NCBI GenBank assembly: GCA_002363865.1
Contig: DEWY01000002.1
Location: 234,496-298,495 of the forward strand
DNA length: 64,000 nt
Direction: 5' to 3'
Origin: Caulobacteraceae bacterium UBA3198
Lineage (GTDB): Bacteria; Pseudomonadota; Alphaproteobacteria; Caulobacterales; Caulobacteraceae
In this document: positions 51,776 through 59,858 of the stretch, one piece after another
Numbering within the stretch: the stretch's first letter is position 1
How the letters are laid out: each line of letters opens with the position of its first letter
Position numbers and translations under genes: made by a program
The notes under the pieces: generated by a model
Databases searched by the model: none
What the model saw: the letters and a program-made list of their open reading frames with translations, nothing else
Told to the model about the DNA's origin: nothing

Positions 51776-52042
51776 AGGTAGCTCAGCAGAAATGATCCTT
51801 GGCGCAGAGATGGATCTGATCGGCGAGCTGATGGCCCCAAGGAACTAAGAGCGCTCTTTCAAGCGGCAGATACCGCGTCCAGGCAACGGGCGTAGAGCAT
51901 TCACGCCAGCGCAGTTTGAGCGCACCAACCTCACATGGGCAGAAGCAATCTGTTCTTCCCAAGGTCCTGCAATTGCCGGGCAGACAATGTGTTCAGGAAA
52001 TCGGATGACATCGCCCCGCTTCCTCTCCATATTTCACGCGTC

Positions 52043-52414
52043 ATGCGGCATCTGCTAGCGACCCTGGCCCTCATCGGCCTTCTGCTTAGCCCAGCCGCGG
52101 CGTCGGCCGCGGCGATGCGTTGCGTGCATGAGCATGCCGAGATGGGCGCCACCATGCACGCCAGCGAAGCGGCGGTTGATATGACCGGCGCTGCTCACGA
52201 CTGCTGCGACGAGGACATGCAGTCGTCGGCCCGTGATGGCGAGGCCTGCGCTCAGGACTGCATCGTAATGAATGGGGTCAGCGTCGCCCTTTCGAACGCA
52301 CCAGGATTTTGGATATTGCGTTCAGCCCGCGCCACTATGGGTCTGGGGGCGGAGGATGACATCCATCCCTTTGCGCCACCTGGCCTGAAGCGACCGCCTA
52401 AGAAGATCTCCTAA
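52043..52414 (+). CDS. Exported His/Met/Cys-rich protein ahead of the copper efflux operon
   Basis: A 123-residue protein with a signal peptide (LLATLALIGLLLSPAAASAAA) and a mature part rich in possible metal ligands: MRCVHEHAEMGATMHASE near residue 24, HDCCDEDMQ near 53 and CAQDCIVM near 69. It is read as a periplasmic metal-binding protein because the outer-membrane, fusion and pump genes of a copper/silver system follow. ATG at 52043 is chosen at the signal peptide. The 267-bp region before it shows no recognisable site. Confidence 0.65.
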   Translation: MRHLLATLALIGLLLSPAAASAAAMRCVHEHAEMGATMHASEAAVDMTGAAHDCCDEDMQSSARDGEACAQDCIVMNGVSVALSNAPGFWILRSARATMGLGAEDDIHPFAPPGLKRPPKKIS

Positions 52415-52617
52415 ACCGCCCCGACAGTTCCTGCGGCCCTGCACACCTGCGCGCCGTCGCCCAGCGACGCCGCATCAGATGGGGCAGCCGACAAGGCGTC
52501 GTTTTTCCCACACCTCACCAGCTCAGCAGACCCGTGGGTCTGCCGAAACACGGTCGGCGTCAGTCCCGTAGCCGAGTGTTCGGCCGCGAGGCTCGGCGCG
52601 CCGCCAAGCGAGATCAA

Positions 52618-53844
52618 ATGCGAATGTGGATTCCCCTGGCCGCCGCCCTGCTCGCAAGCACCGTTCAGGCTGAGCCCCTCACCTACGCCGCCGCCCTGCG
52701 ACTCGCCGAGAGCGCCGCGCCCACCCTGCAGGCGAGCGCCCTCCGGATCGATGCTGCGCAAGCCACAGAGCAGGCGGCGGGACGGTTGCCCGACCCAAAG
52801 CTCTCCCTTGGGATGGAGAACGTCCCGGTCTCAGGCCCCTACGCGGGGCGCTGGGACGCCGCCGAAATGACCATGGCCCGGGTCGGCCTGATGCAAGAGG
52901 TCCCAAACGCCGGACGCCGCAGAGCCGCCACCGCAACCGCCCAAGCCGAGACCCAGATGGCGATTGCTGACACAGACCTGCAGCGCCGCCGGGTGCGAGT
53001 CGCCACGGCGCTTGCCTGGATCGACCTCGCCTATGCTGAGCGTCGGCTCGCGGTGCTCGACCAGCTCGTTGACGGTTTGAAGCCCCTCTGGGAGGGCCTG
53101 TCAGCAGGCGTCGAGTCAGGGTCGGCTCGGCCGGCGGCGGGTCTTGAACCGACCCGGCTCAGGGCGGAGTTCGACAACCGACGCAGCGCGCTGGTCGCCG
53201 AAGTCACCCAGGCTCGCGCCAGCCTCACCCGCTGGACAGGCGCCGTGAACCCGATGGCGGCCGGAGAACCGCCATACGCGGAGATCGAGCCCGCCGACCT
53301 TCGGGCCAGGATTGCCGACCATCCGGCGCTGCAACTTCTTGCTGCGGCGACGCAGCGCGCCAAAGCCGACGTCGCAGGGGCCCGCGCGGCCCGCCGCCCA
53401 GACTGGGGTGTTGAGGTCATGTACGGTCGTCGTGACCCGATGTTTGGCGACATGGTCTCTGCCGCGGTCACCGTCAGCCTGCCGCTGTTCGCTAGCCAGC
53501 GGCAAGATCCCGTGATCGCAGCGCGAACCGCCCAGGCCAGCCGCGCCCGACTGCTCGAGGCGGACATGCGACGTGAACTCGACGCATCCCTTGAGGCCGA
53601 TCTGGCCACCTACGCGGCCAATCATGACCAGTGGCTGCGCGCAAAGGATGTGCTGGTCCCCATCGCCGAGCAAATGGCGCAGCTGGAGATCGCCAGCTAT
53701 TCCGCCGGCCGAGCCGACTATTCCAACCTTGTCGAGGCGTTCACCGACCTCGCCGACACCAAGCTTGCCGCGTTGGACCGTGAGGCGCTGGTCGCCCGTG
53801 ACGGCGCCCGCATTGTGCTCACCTACGGGAGCGACAACCCATGA
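52618..53844 (+). CDS. Outer-membrane channel of metal efflux system (CusC/CzcC type)
   Basis: A 408-residue TolC-fold protein with a signal peptide (MWIPLAAALLASTVQA) and the two outer-membrane-efflux repeats (TYAAALRLAESAAPTLQASAL near residue 22; AEIEPADLRARIADHPALQLL near 220). It forms the exit duct of the tripartite pump. ATGs at 52618 and 52624 are both possible; a reading from 52534 has no support. Its stop overlaps the start of the membrane-fusion gene. Confidence 0.88.
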   Translation: MRMWIPLAAALLASTVQAEPLTYAAALRLAESAAPTLQASALRIDAAQATEQAAGRLPDPKLSLGMENVPVSGPYAGRWDAAEMTMARVGLMQEVPNAGRRRAATATAQAETQMAIADTDLQRRRVRVATALAWIDLAYAERRLAVLDQLVDGLKPLWEGLSAGVESGSARPAAGLEPTRLRAEFDNRRSALVAEVTQARASLTRWTGAVNPMAAGEPPYAEIEPADLRARIADHPALQLLAAATQRAKADVAGARAARRPDWGVEVMYGRRDPMFGDMVSAAVTVSLPLFASQRQDPVIAARTAQASRARLLEADMRRELDASLEADLATYAANHDQWLRAKDVLVPIAEQMAQLEIASYSAGRADYSNLVEAFTDLADTKLAALDREALVARDGARIVLTYGSDNP

Positions 53845-55319
53845 CCCCTCCGACATCCAACCGGGCGAGGCTCGCCCTGGGCGCCGCCGCAGCAGCCCTT
53901 CTCCTCGGTCTGGGCTTCAGCGCAGGCCACCTCCTGAAGGGCGAAGGCGTCGTGCCTGGAATGGGCCAGGGTGCTTCTGAGGAGCGCGAAGTTCTCTATT
54001 GGTACGACCCGATGGCGCCGAGCCACCGGTTCGACAAGCCGGGCAAGTCCCCGTTCATGGACATGCAGCTGGTGCCCAAGTACGCCGACGAGGAGGCCGG
54101 GGGGGGCGGAGTGCAGATCGACCCTGCCGTCACCCAGAATCTCGGGGTGCGGCTGGCGACCGTCGAGATGGGATCCCTGCCAAGCGGCCTGACCGCTACG
54201 GGTACGATCGAGTTCAACGACCGCGACGTGGCCATCGTCCAGGCGAAGGCCGGTGGCTTCGTCCAGCGGGTTTACGGCCGAGCGCCGGCCGATGTGGTGG
54301 CTGCGGGCGCCCCCCTGGCCGACCTGCTCATCCCGGAATGGGCGGGCGCCCAGGGCGAATTCCTGGCCGTTCTTCGCACGGGCGATCCAGCCTTGATCGG
54401 CGCGGCGCGAAATCGCCTCCGACTGCTCGGCATGCCCCCTGAACTGATCACCGCGGTGGAACGAAGCGGCGTGGTGCGCGACGTATTAACAGTGACCACC
54501 CCCAGCGCCGGCGTGATCAAGGCCCTGGGTGTGCGCGCTGGCATGACCGTCACAGCCGGGCAAACCCTCGCTGAAGTGAACGGCCTCGCCCGGATCTGGC
54601 TGAGCGCCGCGGTGCCAGAAGCCCAGTCTGCTCAGGTCCGTGTGGGCCAAACCGTGAGGACCAGCTTCGCGGCCTATCCGGGCGAAACCTTCAGCGGTCA
54701 GGTCACCGCGGTTCTGCCTCAGGCCGAGACGGCCAGCCGAACCCTGACGGCACGCATTGAGTTGGCCAACCCAGACGGACGTCTGCGGCCCGGCATGTTC
54801 GCTGCGGTCGAGTTCGCCGGTCAGTCCCGATCGGCCCTGCTGGTCCCCTCAGAAGCGGTCATCCGGACCGGCAAGCGCGCCCTCGTCATGCTCGCCAAGG
54901 ACGGCGGCCGCTTTGTGCCTGCGGAAGTCCAGATCGGCCGTGAGGCCGGGGGAAAGACCGAGATCCTGGCTGGACTCGCCGCCGGCGAGCAGGTCGTGGC
55001 GTCGGGCCAGTTCCTGCTGGAGTCGGAAGCCAGTCTGACGGGCGTTCAGGCCCGGCCGGTCACCGGCGCGGCACAGGCCGACGCGGCGCCGACTCTGTAC
55101 CGCTCACATGGACGGATCGAGGAGATCTCGCCCACCTCGGTCACCCTGTCCCATGAGCCCATCCCCGCGTTGCAGTGGCCCGCCATGACCATGGCCTTCA
55201 AGCTCGCCTCGCCGCGGCTGGCGTCCCAGGCGGAGATCGGCGACCGCGTGAGCTTTACGTTTGAACAAACGCCGGCCGGTCCGGTCGTCCGCGATCTGGC
55301 CAAGGCGGGCGCACAATGA
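53841..55319 (+). CDS. cusB: CusB-type membrane fusion protein with fused CusF domain
   Basis: A 492-residue periplasmic adaptor linking pump and channel. An N-terminal membrane anchor (LALGAAAAALLLGLGF) is followed by a heavy-metal-binding motif (YWYDPMAPSHRFDKPGKSP and MDMQLVPKY near residues 52-80), lipoyl/barrel-sandwich domains, and a C-terminal CusF-like OB domain. That last domain has the copper/silver pattern SHEPIPALQWPAMTMAF near residue 440 (His, Trp and two Met). The fusion means the adaptor carries its own metallochaperone. ATGA overlaps on both sides. Confidence 0.9.
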   Translation: MTPPTSNRARLALGAAAAALLLGLGFSAGHLLKGEGVVPGMGQGASEEREVLYWYDPMAPSHRFDKPGKSPFMDMQLVPKYADEEAGGGGVQIDPAVTQNLGVRLATVEMGSLPSGLTATGTIEFNDRDVAIVQAKAGGFVQRVYGRAPADVVAAGAPLADLLIPEWAGAQGEFLAVLRTGDPALIGAARNRLRLLGMPPELITAVERSGVVRDVLTVTTPSAGVIKALGVRAGMTVTAGQTLAEVNGLARIWLSAAVPEAQSAQVRVGQTVRTSFAAYPGETFSGQVTAVLPQAETASRTLTARIELANPDGRLRPGMFAAVEFAGQSRSALLVPSEAVIRTGKRALVMLAKDGGRFVPAEVQIGREAGGKTEILAGLAAGEQVVASGQFLLESEASLTGVQARPVTGAAQADAAPTLYRSHGRIEEISPTSVTLSHEPIPALQWPAMTMAFKLASPRLASQAEIGDRVSFTFEQTPAGPVVRDLAKAGAQ

Positions 55320-58300
55320 TCGGGGTCATCATTCGCGCCTCGGTCCGGGGTCGCTTCTTCATCCTCCTGGCTGCGCTCGCCCTGACGGTGGCCGGCGTCT
55401 GGGCCGCGCGGACCACGCCGGTGGACGCCCTGCCCGACCTGTCAGACGTTCAGGTGGTGATCCGGACCACCTATCCTGGCCAGGCCCCGCAGATCGTCGA
55501 GAACCAGGTCACCTATCCCTTGACCACCACCATGCTGTCGGTGCCGGGAGCCCGCACCGTCCGCGGCTATTCTTTCTTTGGGGACAGCTTCGTCTACGTC
55601 CTCTTCGAAGACGGCACAGACCTTTACTGGGCCCGCTCGCGGGTGTTGGAATACCTCAATCAGGTGCAGACCCGGCTTCCCGAAGGCGCGGAGTCTTCTC
55701 TGGGGCCGGACGCCACCGGCGTCGGCTGGATCTTTGAATATGCCCTGGTGGACCGGAGCGGCCGTAACGACCTCGCCCAGCTTCGGAGTCTGCAGGACTG
55801 GTTCCTCAGATATGAACTCACGACCGTGCCCGGGGTATCGGAGGTCGCGAGCATTGGCGGCATGGTGCGGCAATATCAGGTCGTGCTCGATCCCGTTAAA
55901 CTGGCCAGCTTTGGCGTCACCCACCAGGAGGTGGTCGCGGCGATCCAAGGCGCCAATCAGGAGGCGGGCGGCTCAATTCTGGAGCTGGGCGAGGCGGAAT
56001 ACATGGTCCGCGCCGACGGCTATCTCAGTGACCTGGACGACTTCCGCGCCATCCCGCTGCGCACCGCGGCCGGGGGCGTTCCCATCCGCCTCGGCGATGT
56101 GGCTTTCGTCCAGATCGGGCCGGAGATGCGCCGCGGCGTCGCCGAACTCAACGGCCAGGGAGAAGTGGCCGGAGGGGTCGTCATTCTGAGGTCCGGCGAA
56201 AACGCCCGGGCGACCATCGCGGCCGTGAAAGACAAGCTGGAGAGCTTGAAGCGTAGCCTGCCCCCAGGGGTGGAAGTGGTCACCACCTATGATCGATCAC
56301 AGCTCATCGACCGCGCCGTGGCGAACCTCAGTCAGAAGCTGATTGAAGAGTTCGTCGTCGTCGCCATCGTCTGCCTGCTGTTCCTCTGGCACGCCAGATC
56401 GGCTCTGGTGGCGATCATCACCCTGCCCTTGGGGGTCCTCTTCGCCTTCCTCCTGATGAGGGTGCAGGGGGTCAACGCCAACATCATGTCTCTGGGCGGC
56501 ATCGCCATCGCCGTGGGGGCCATGATCGATGCGGCGATTGTGATGATCGAGAACGCCCACAAACACCTTGAAGCCTGGGCCAAGAAACATCCCGACCGTC
56601 GCATCGATGAAACCACCCGCTGGCGGCTGATCACTGAGGCGGCGGTTGAGGTCGGGCCCGCCCTGTTCCTCAGCCTGGTGATCATCACCCTGTCGTTCGC
56701 GCCGGTGTTTGCGCTGCAGGCTCAGGAGGGCGGCCTCTTCTCGCCCCTGGCTTTCACCAAGAGCTACGCCATGGCCGGGGCGGCGATCCTGTCGATCACG
56801 CTCGTACCTGTGCTGATGGGCTATCTCATCCGTGGGCGCATCCCCGCTGAGGACGCCAACCCGATCAATCGCGGGCTGACGCGAGCCTATCGGCCAGCCA
56901 TCGACTGGGTGTTGCGCAAGCCCAGGACAGTCCTGCTGCTGGCGCTCGTGGTGTTTGCGACCACGGCCTGGCCGTTGAGCCGGTTGGGAGGGGAGTTCAT
57001 CCCGCCGATGGACGAGGGGGACCTGCTCTACATGCCCTCAGCCCTGCCCGGGATCTCCGCAGCCAAGGCGGCCGAGCTGCTGCAGCAGACTGACCGCCTC
57101 ATCAAGACCATCCCAGAGGTGGAGACCGTCTTTGGTAAGGCCGGACGGGCGGAGACCGCCACCGACCCGGCGCCTCTGGAGATGTTTGAGACCACGATCC
57201 AGTTCAAGCCTCGAAGTGAATGGCGGCCCGGCATGACCCCGGAGAAGCTGGTCGAGGAGCTGGACCGCGTCGTCCAGGTTCCCGGCCTGGCAAATGTCTG
57301 GGTCCCCCCCATCCGCAACCGTATCGACATGCTAGCCACGGGCGTGAAGAGCCCGATCGGCGTGAAGGTCGCGGGCGCAGACCTGGCCCAGATCGACAAG
57401 GTCGCCGCCGAGGTCGAGGTGATCGCCAAGGGCGTTCCTGGCGTGAGCTCGGCCCTGGCCGAACGCCTGACGGGCGGACGCTATATCCAGGTGGACATCG
57501 ATCGGGCGCTGGCTGGCCGCTACGGGCTGAACATCACCGATGTGCAGGCCATCGTTTCCGGCGCGGTCGGCGGCGAGACCATTGGTGAGACGGTGGAAGG
57601 GACAGCCCGCTATCCGATCAGTGTGCGCTACCCGCGGGAGCTTCGCGACAGCCTCGAAGGCCTGCGGGCCCTGCCGATTTTCACGCCGTCGGGGCAGCAG
57701 ATCACCCTAGGCACGGTGGCGCAGATCGAAATCACCGACGGCCCGCCCATGCTGAAAACCGAGGACGCTCGCCTGTCGACCTGGGTCTATGTGGATGTAC
57801 GCGACCGCGACCTGAGTTCCGTTGTTGGCGATCTGCAGAAGGCGATCGCAAACGATGTGGAGCTGCCGCCGGGCGTGTCGATCGCCTATTCAGGCCAGTT
57901 CGAATATCTGGAGCGGGCGACCGACCGCCTGAAGCTTGTCGTGCCTGCGACGCTCGCCATCATCTTCGTCCTGCTCTACCTCACTTTCGGGCGTTTCGAT
58001 GAGGCCGCATTGATCATGGCGACCCTGCCATTCGCGCTGACTGGCGGCTTCTGGATGCTCTACCTGCTGGGCTACAACCAGTCGGTGGCGACCGGCGTCG
58101 GCTTCATCGCCTTGGCCGGGGTGGCCGCCGAGTTCGGTGTCGTCATGCTGATCTATCTGAAGCACGCCCTGGCCGAACGTGGCCCCAACCCCACCCGGGC
58201 CGAAGTGGACGCCGCAGTCCGCGATGGAGCGCTCCAGCGGGTCAGGCCGAAAGCCATGACGGTGGCTGTGATCCTTGCAGGGCTCACGCCGATCCTGATC

Positions 58301-58471
58301 GGCCACGGGGCGGGTTCAGAGGTTATGAGCCGGATCGCGGCGCCCATGATTGGCGGCATGCTTAGCGCCCCGCTTCTCTCAATGCTGGTCATACCCGCCG
58401 GCTTCCTGCTGCTCCGACGCCGGCAGTCCGATCGACATCAACAGCCTTCAACCCAAGGAGATTCCCCATGA
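55316..58471 (+). CDS. cusA: CusA-type copper/silver RND efflux pump
   Basis: A 1051-residue proton-driven RND pump with 12 helices and large periplasmic domains, complete in this window. The fourth helix reads GGIAIAVGAMIDAAIVMIENAHK in sequence, close to the monovalent-metal (Cu/Ag) CusA form, not the CzcA form. The stretch VPPIRNRIDMLATGVKSP near residue 662 is also typical of CusA. Together with two CusF-type domains nearby, copper or silver is the likely substrate. Starts in the cusB stop and overlaps the CusF gene. Confidence 0.93.
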   Translation: MIGVIIRASVRGRFFILLAALALTVAGVWAARTTPVDALPDLSDVQVVIRTTYPGQAPQIVENQVTYPLTTTMLSVPGARTVRGYSFFGDSFVYVLFEDGTDLYWARSRVLEYLNQVQTRLPEGAESSLGPDATGVGWIFEYALVDRSGRNDLAQLRSLQDWFLRYELTTVPGVSEVASIGGMVRQYQVVLDPVKLASFGVTHQEVVAAIQGANQEAGGSILELGEAEYMVRADGYLSDLDDFRAIPLRTAAGGVPIRLGDVAFVQIGPEMRRGVAELNGQGEVAGGVVILRSGENARATIAAVKDKLESLKRSLPPGVEVVTTYDRSQLIDRAVANLSQKLIEEFVVVAIVCLLFLWHARSALVAIITLPLGVLFAFLLMRVQGVNANIMSLGGIAIAVGAMIDAAIVMIENAHKHLEAWAKKHPDRRIDETTRWRLITEAAVEVGPALFLSLVIITLSFAPVFALQAQEGGLFSPLAFTKSYAMAGAAILSITLVPVLMGYLIRGRIPAEDANPINRGLTRAYRPAIDWVLRKPRTVLLLALVVFATTAWPLSRLGGEFIPPMDEGDLLYMPSALPGISAAKAAELLQQTDRLIKTIPEVETVFGKAGRAETATDPAPLEMFETTIQFKPRSEWRPGMTPEKLVEELDRVVQVPGLANVWVPPIRNRIDMLATGVKSPIGVKVAGADLAQIDKVAAEVEVIAKGVPGVSSALAERLTGGRYIQVDIDRALAGRYGLNITDVQAIVSGAVGGETIGETVEGTARYPISVRYPRELRDSLEGLRALPIFTPSGQQITLGTVAQIEITDGPPMLKTEDARLSTWVYVDVRDRDLSSVVGDLQKAIANDVELPPGVSIAYSGQFEYLERATDRLKLVVPATLAIIFVLLYLTFGRFDEAALIMATLPFALTGGFWMLYLLGYNQSVATGVGFIALAGVAAEFGVVMLIYLKHALAERGPNPTRAEVDAAVRDGALQRVRPKAMTVAVILAGLTPILIGHGAGSEVMSRIAAPMIGGMLSAPLLSMLVIPAGFLLLRRRQSDRHQQPSTQGDSP

Positions 58472-58836
58472 AGCGCGTTCTGACTATGGCGGCCGCCTTC
58501 GGCCTCGCCATGACCCTGGCGGCCTGCGGCGGCCAGACCGATACTGAGACGGCCGAGGTCGCGCCGGCGCCAGCCCACAACATGGACGAGATGGACATGG
58601 CGTCAGCCCATGGCATGGCGATCCAAAGCACCGGCACCGTGACGGCTGTCGATCAGGCCGCCGGCACCGTGACCATCGACCATGCGCCCATCCCGGAGGC
58701 CAACTGGCCCGCCATGGTCATGGGCTTCAAGGCGAGCCCCGGCGTGACCGAGGGCCTCGCGGCTGGCGACAAGGTGAGCTTTGATCTGAAGCTGGAGAAC
58801 GGCGGCGGCGAAGTCACCGCGATCAGGAAGCAATAG
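58468..58836 (+). CDS. cusF: CusF-type periplasmic copper/silver-binding lipoprotein
   Basis: A 122-residue exported protein with a lipobox (LAAC near residue 20) and a Met/His-rich linker (HNMDEMDMASAHGM). A CusF OB-fold domain follows, with the ligands in DHAPIPEANWPAMVMGF near residue 75 (His, Trp, Met, Met), as in E. coli CusF. It should hand Cu(I) or Ag(I) to the CusA/B complex. It begins inside the cusA stop codon and is the last intact gene of the operon. Confidence 0.92.
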   Translation: MKRVLTMAAAFGLAMTLAACGGQTDTETAEVAPAPAHNMDEMDMASAHGMAIQSTGTVTAVDQAAGTVTIDHAPIPEANWPAMVMGFKASPGVTEGLAAGDKVSFDLKLENGGGEVTAIRKQ

Positions 58837-58849
58837 CTCGGCCCTGGAA

Positions 58850-58874
58850 GGCGGGCGCCTGATGGGCGCTCGCC
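58850..58874 (+). terminator. Strong hairpin after the cus operon, possible terminator
   Basis: A 10-bp stem with one G-T pair (GGCGGGCGCC, loop TGATG, GGCGCTCGCC) beginning 14 bases after the cusF stop. No T-run follows, so it may be a weak or Rho-assisted terminator, or may just stabilise the mRNA end. Confidence 0.5.
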
Positions 58875-58883
58875 GTACGCACC

Positions 58884-59083
58884 GGCTCTGGTTCTCTCGG
58901 TGACCATTCCCCAGCCGCCCCGGAAGCCGCTGACAGACGGCGTCGACGCCCGGGCGACCCTTGGCTCTCGAATCTGCCTGAAGACGCCCCGCCTGCGCGC
59001 GCCGCTGGGCTTCAACCTGACTGCGGCGGCGGGTCGATGGCCGCGGCCTTCCTGCTGCCGCATCTGCTGGACCGACGTCTGAA
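58884..59083 (+). pseudogene. Decayed fragment of an MFS transporter (paralog of the gene at 1469)
   Basis: The translation LVLSVTIPQPPRKP, then DARATLGSRICLKTPRLR and FNLTAAA closely follows residues about 180-225 of the MFS protein at 1469-2722. After that the frame shifts: GGSMAAAFLLPHLLDRR, matching about residues 258-275 of the same protein, continues in another frame. About 100 bp between two GCGGCGG runs of the intact gene are missing, as expected for deletion between short repeats. Both ends of the gene are gone. Its place, right after a metal RND operon, mirrors the arrangement at 1-2722. Confidence 0.85.
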
Positions 59084-59291
59084 ATTGGGCCGAGCTTGGG
59101 CGCAACCAAAATCATGGATCACTCAAGCAGAGGGATCTTGAGAGCCTAGGACATAAAGCGTTTGTAAACTATGGAGCAAACGACTATTTCAACAGGATCT
59201 CAACGCTGAATTATTTGCTCGACCCTAGGGATAAACCACGACCAACTCGCCAAGTTGGCCTGTCCGCCCAGGTTATACTATTCAATACCTC

Positions 59292-59408
59292 CGCTGGTGG
59301 GCCCGGCAGGACTCGAAGTGTCGGTTAATTATACCGCTAAATTAATGTGTTATGATCACTTGATCTCGGCCCTACCCGCGCGCCTACCAGCAATCCCCTG
59401 ACGGCTAG
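59292..59408 (-). repeat. 117-bp repeat with tRNA 3'-end motif, copy 2
   Basis: Same length, layout and orientation as the copy at 20314-20430. Conserved 26-base block at 59292-59317 (ends GGGCCCACCA on the minus strand) and 31-base block at 59361-59391; the 43-base centre (59318-59360) is AT-rich and unlike copy 1. An outer CTAGCCGTC is also kept. In this copy the outer end forms an 8-bp hairpin GACGGCTA-N5-TAGCCGTC at 59400-59420. In the centre GTG-ATCATAA-CAC could form an anticodon-arm-like loop with CAT, but the bases before TTCGAGT do not pair as a T-stem, so an active tRNA is not supported. It lies between the MFS fragment and hipBA. Confidence 0.75.
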
Positions 59409-59504
59409 ATTTTAGCCGTCCTGGCCTGCGTTGGTTGATCAAGGGGACCTAGCGCGGGCGCTGGTCAACTCAGCACAAGTCATGCCCGAGTATGCTACAA
59501 CCCA

Positions 59505-59588
59505 CATAAATGCATCTTATGTTGATTTTCGCATAAACTAGGAGTATGCCAGAAAACACATAAACTCTGCATATGCCGCTTACGGCAT
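59505..59588. promoter_or_regulatory. Cluster of inverted repeats upstream of hipB, probable HipB operators
   Basis: Three imperfect-spacing palindromes: CATAA-N7-TTATG at 59505-59521, GCATA-N9-TATGC at 59531-59549 and a perfect ATGCCG-N4-CGGCAT at 59573-59588, 16 bp before the hipB ATG. HipB-type antitoxins repress their own operon through several such sites. The region is notably AT-rich. Confidence 0.6.
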
Positions 59589-59603
59589 AATCGGAAAGCC
59601 GCC

Positions 59604-59858
59604 ATGCCCCTCACGATCGCTCGTTCGTCCGGCCAGGTTGGTCGCCTGATCCAACGGTTCCGCCTGGAGCAGGGCTTGACCCAGACGCAGCTCGCCCAAC
59701 TGGCCGGCCAACGTCAGGAAATGATCTCAAAGATCGAAACTGGCCAAGGCGGCGTGAAGCTCTCCACTCTGTTCGACGTGCTGGCCGCCTTAGGGCTTGA
59801 AATGACCCTTGAGCCGCGCAGCCAGAGCTCGACGGCCGACATCGAGGACATCTTCTGA
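59604..59858 (+). CDS. hipB: HipB-type antitoxin, Xre helix-turn-helix
   Basis: An 84-residue DNA-binding protein with a Cro/C1 helix-turn-helix (LIQRFRLEQGLTQTQLAQLA, then RQEMISKIETGQGGVKLSTL). It should neutralise HipA and repress the operon. The stop shares one base with the hipA start. Located next to the second 117-bp repeat at the edge of the accessory region. Confidence 0.92.
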   Translation: MPLTIARSSGQVGRLIQRFRLEQGLTQTQLAQLAGQRQEMISKIETGQGGVKLSTLFDVLAALGLEMTLEPRSQSSTADIEDIF

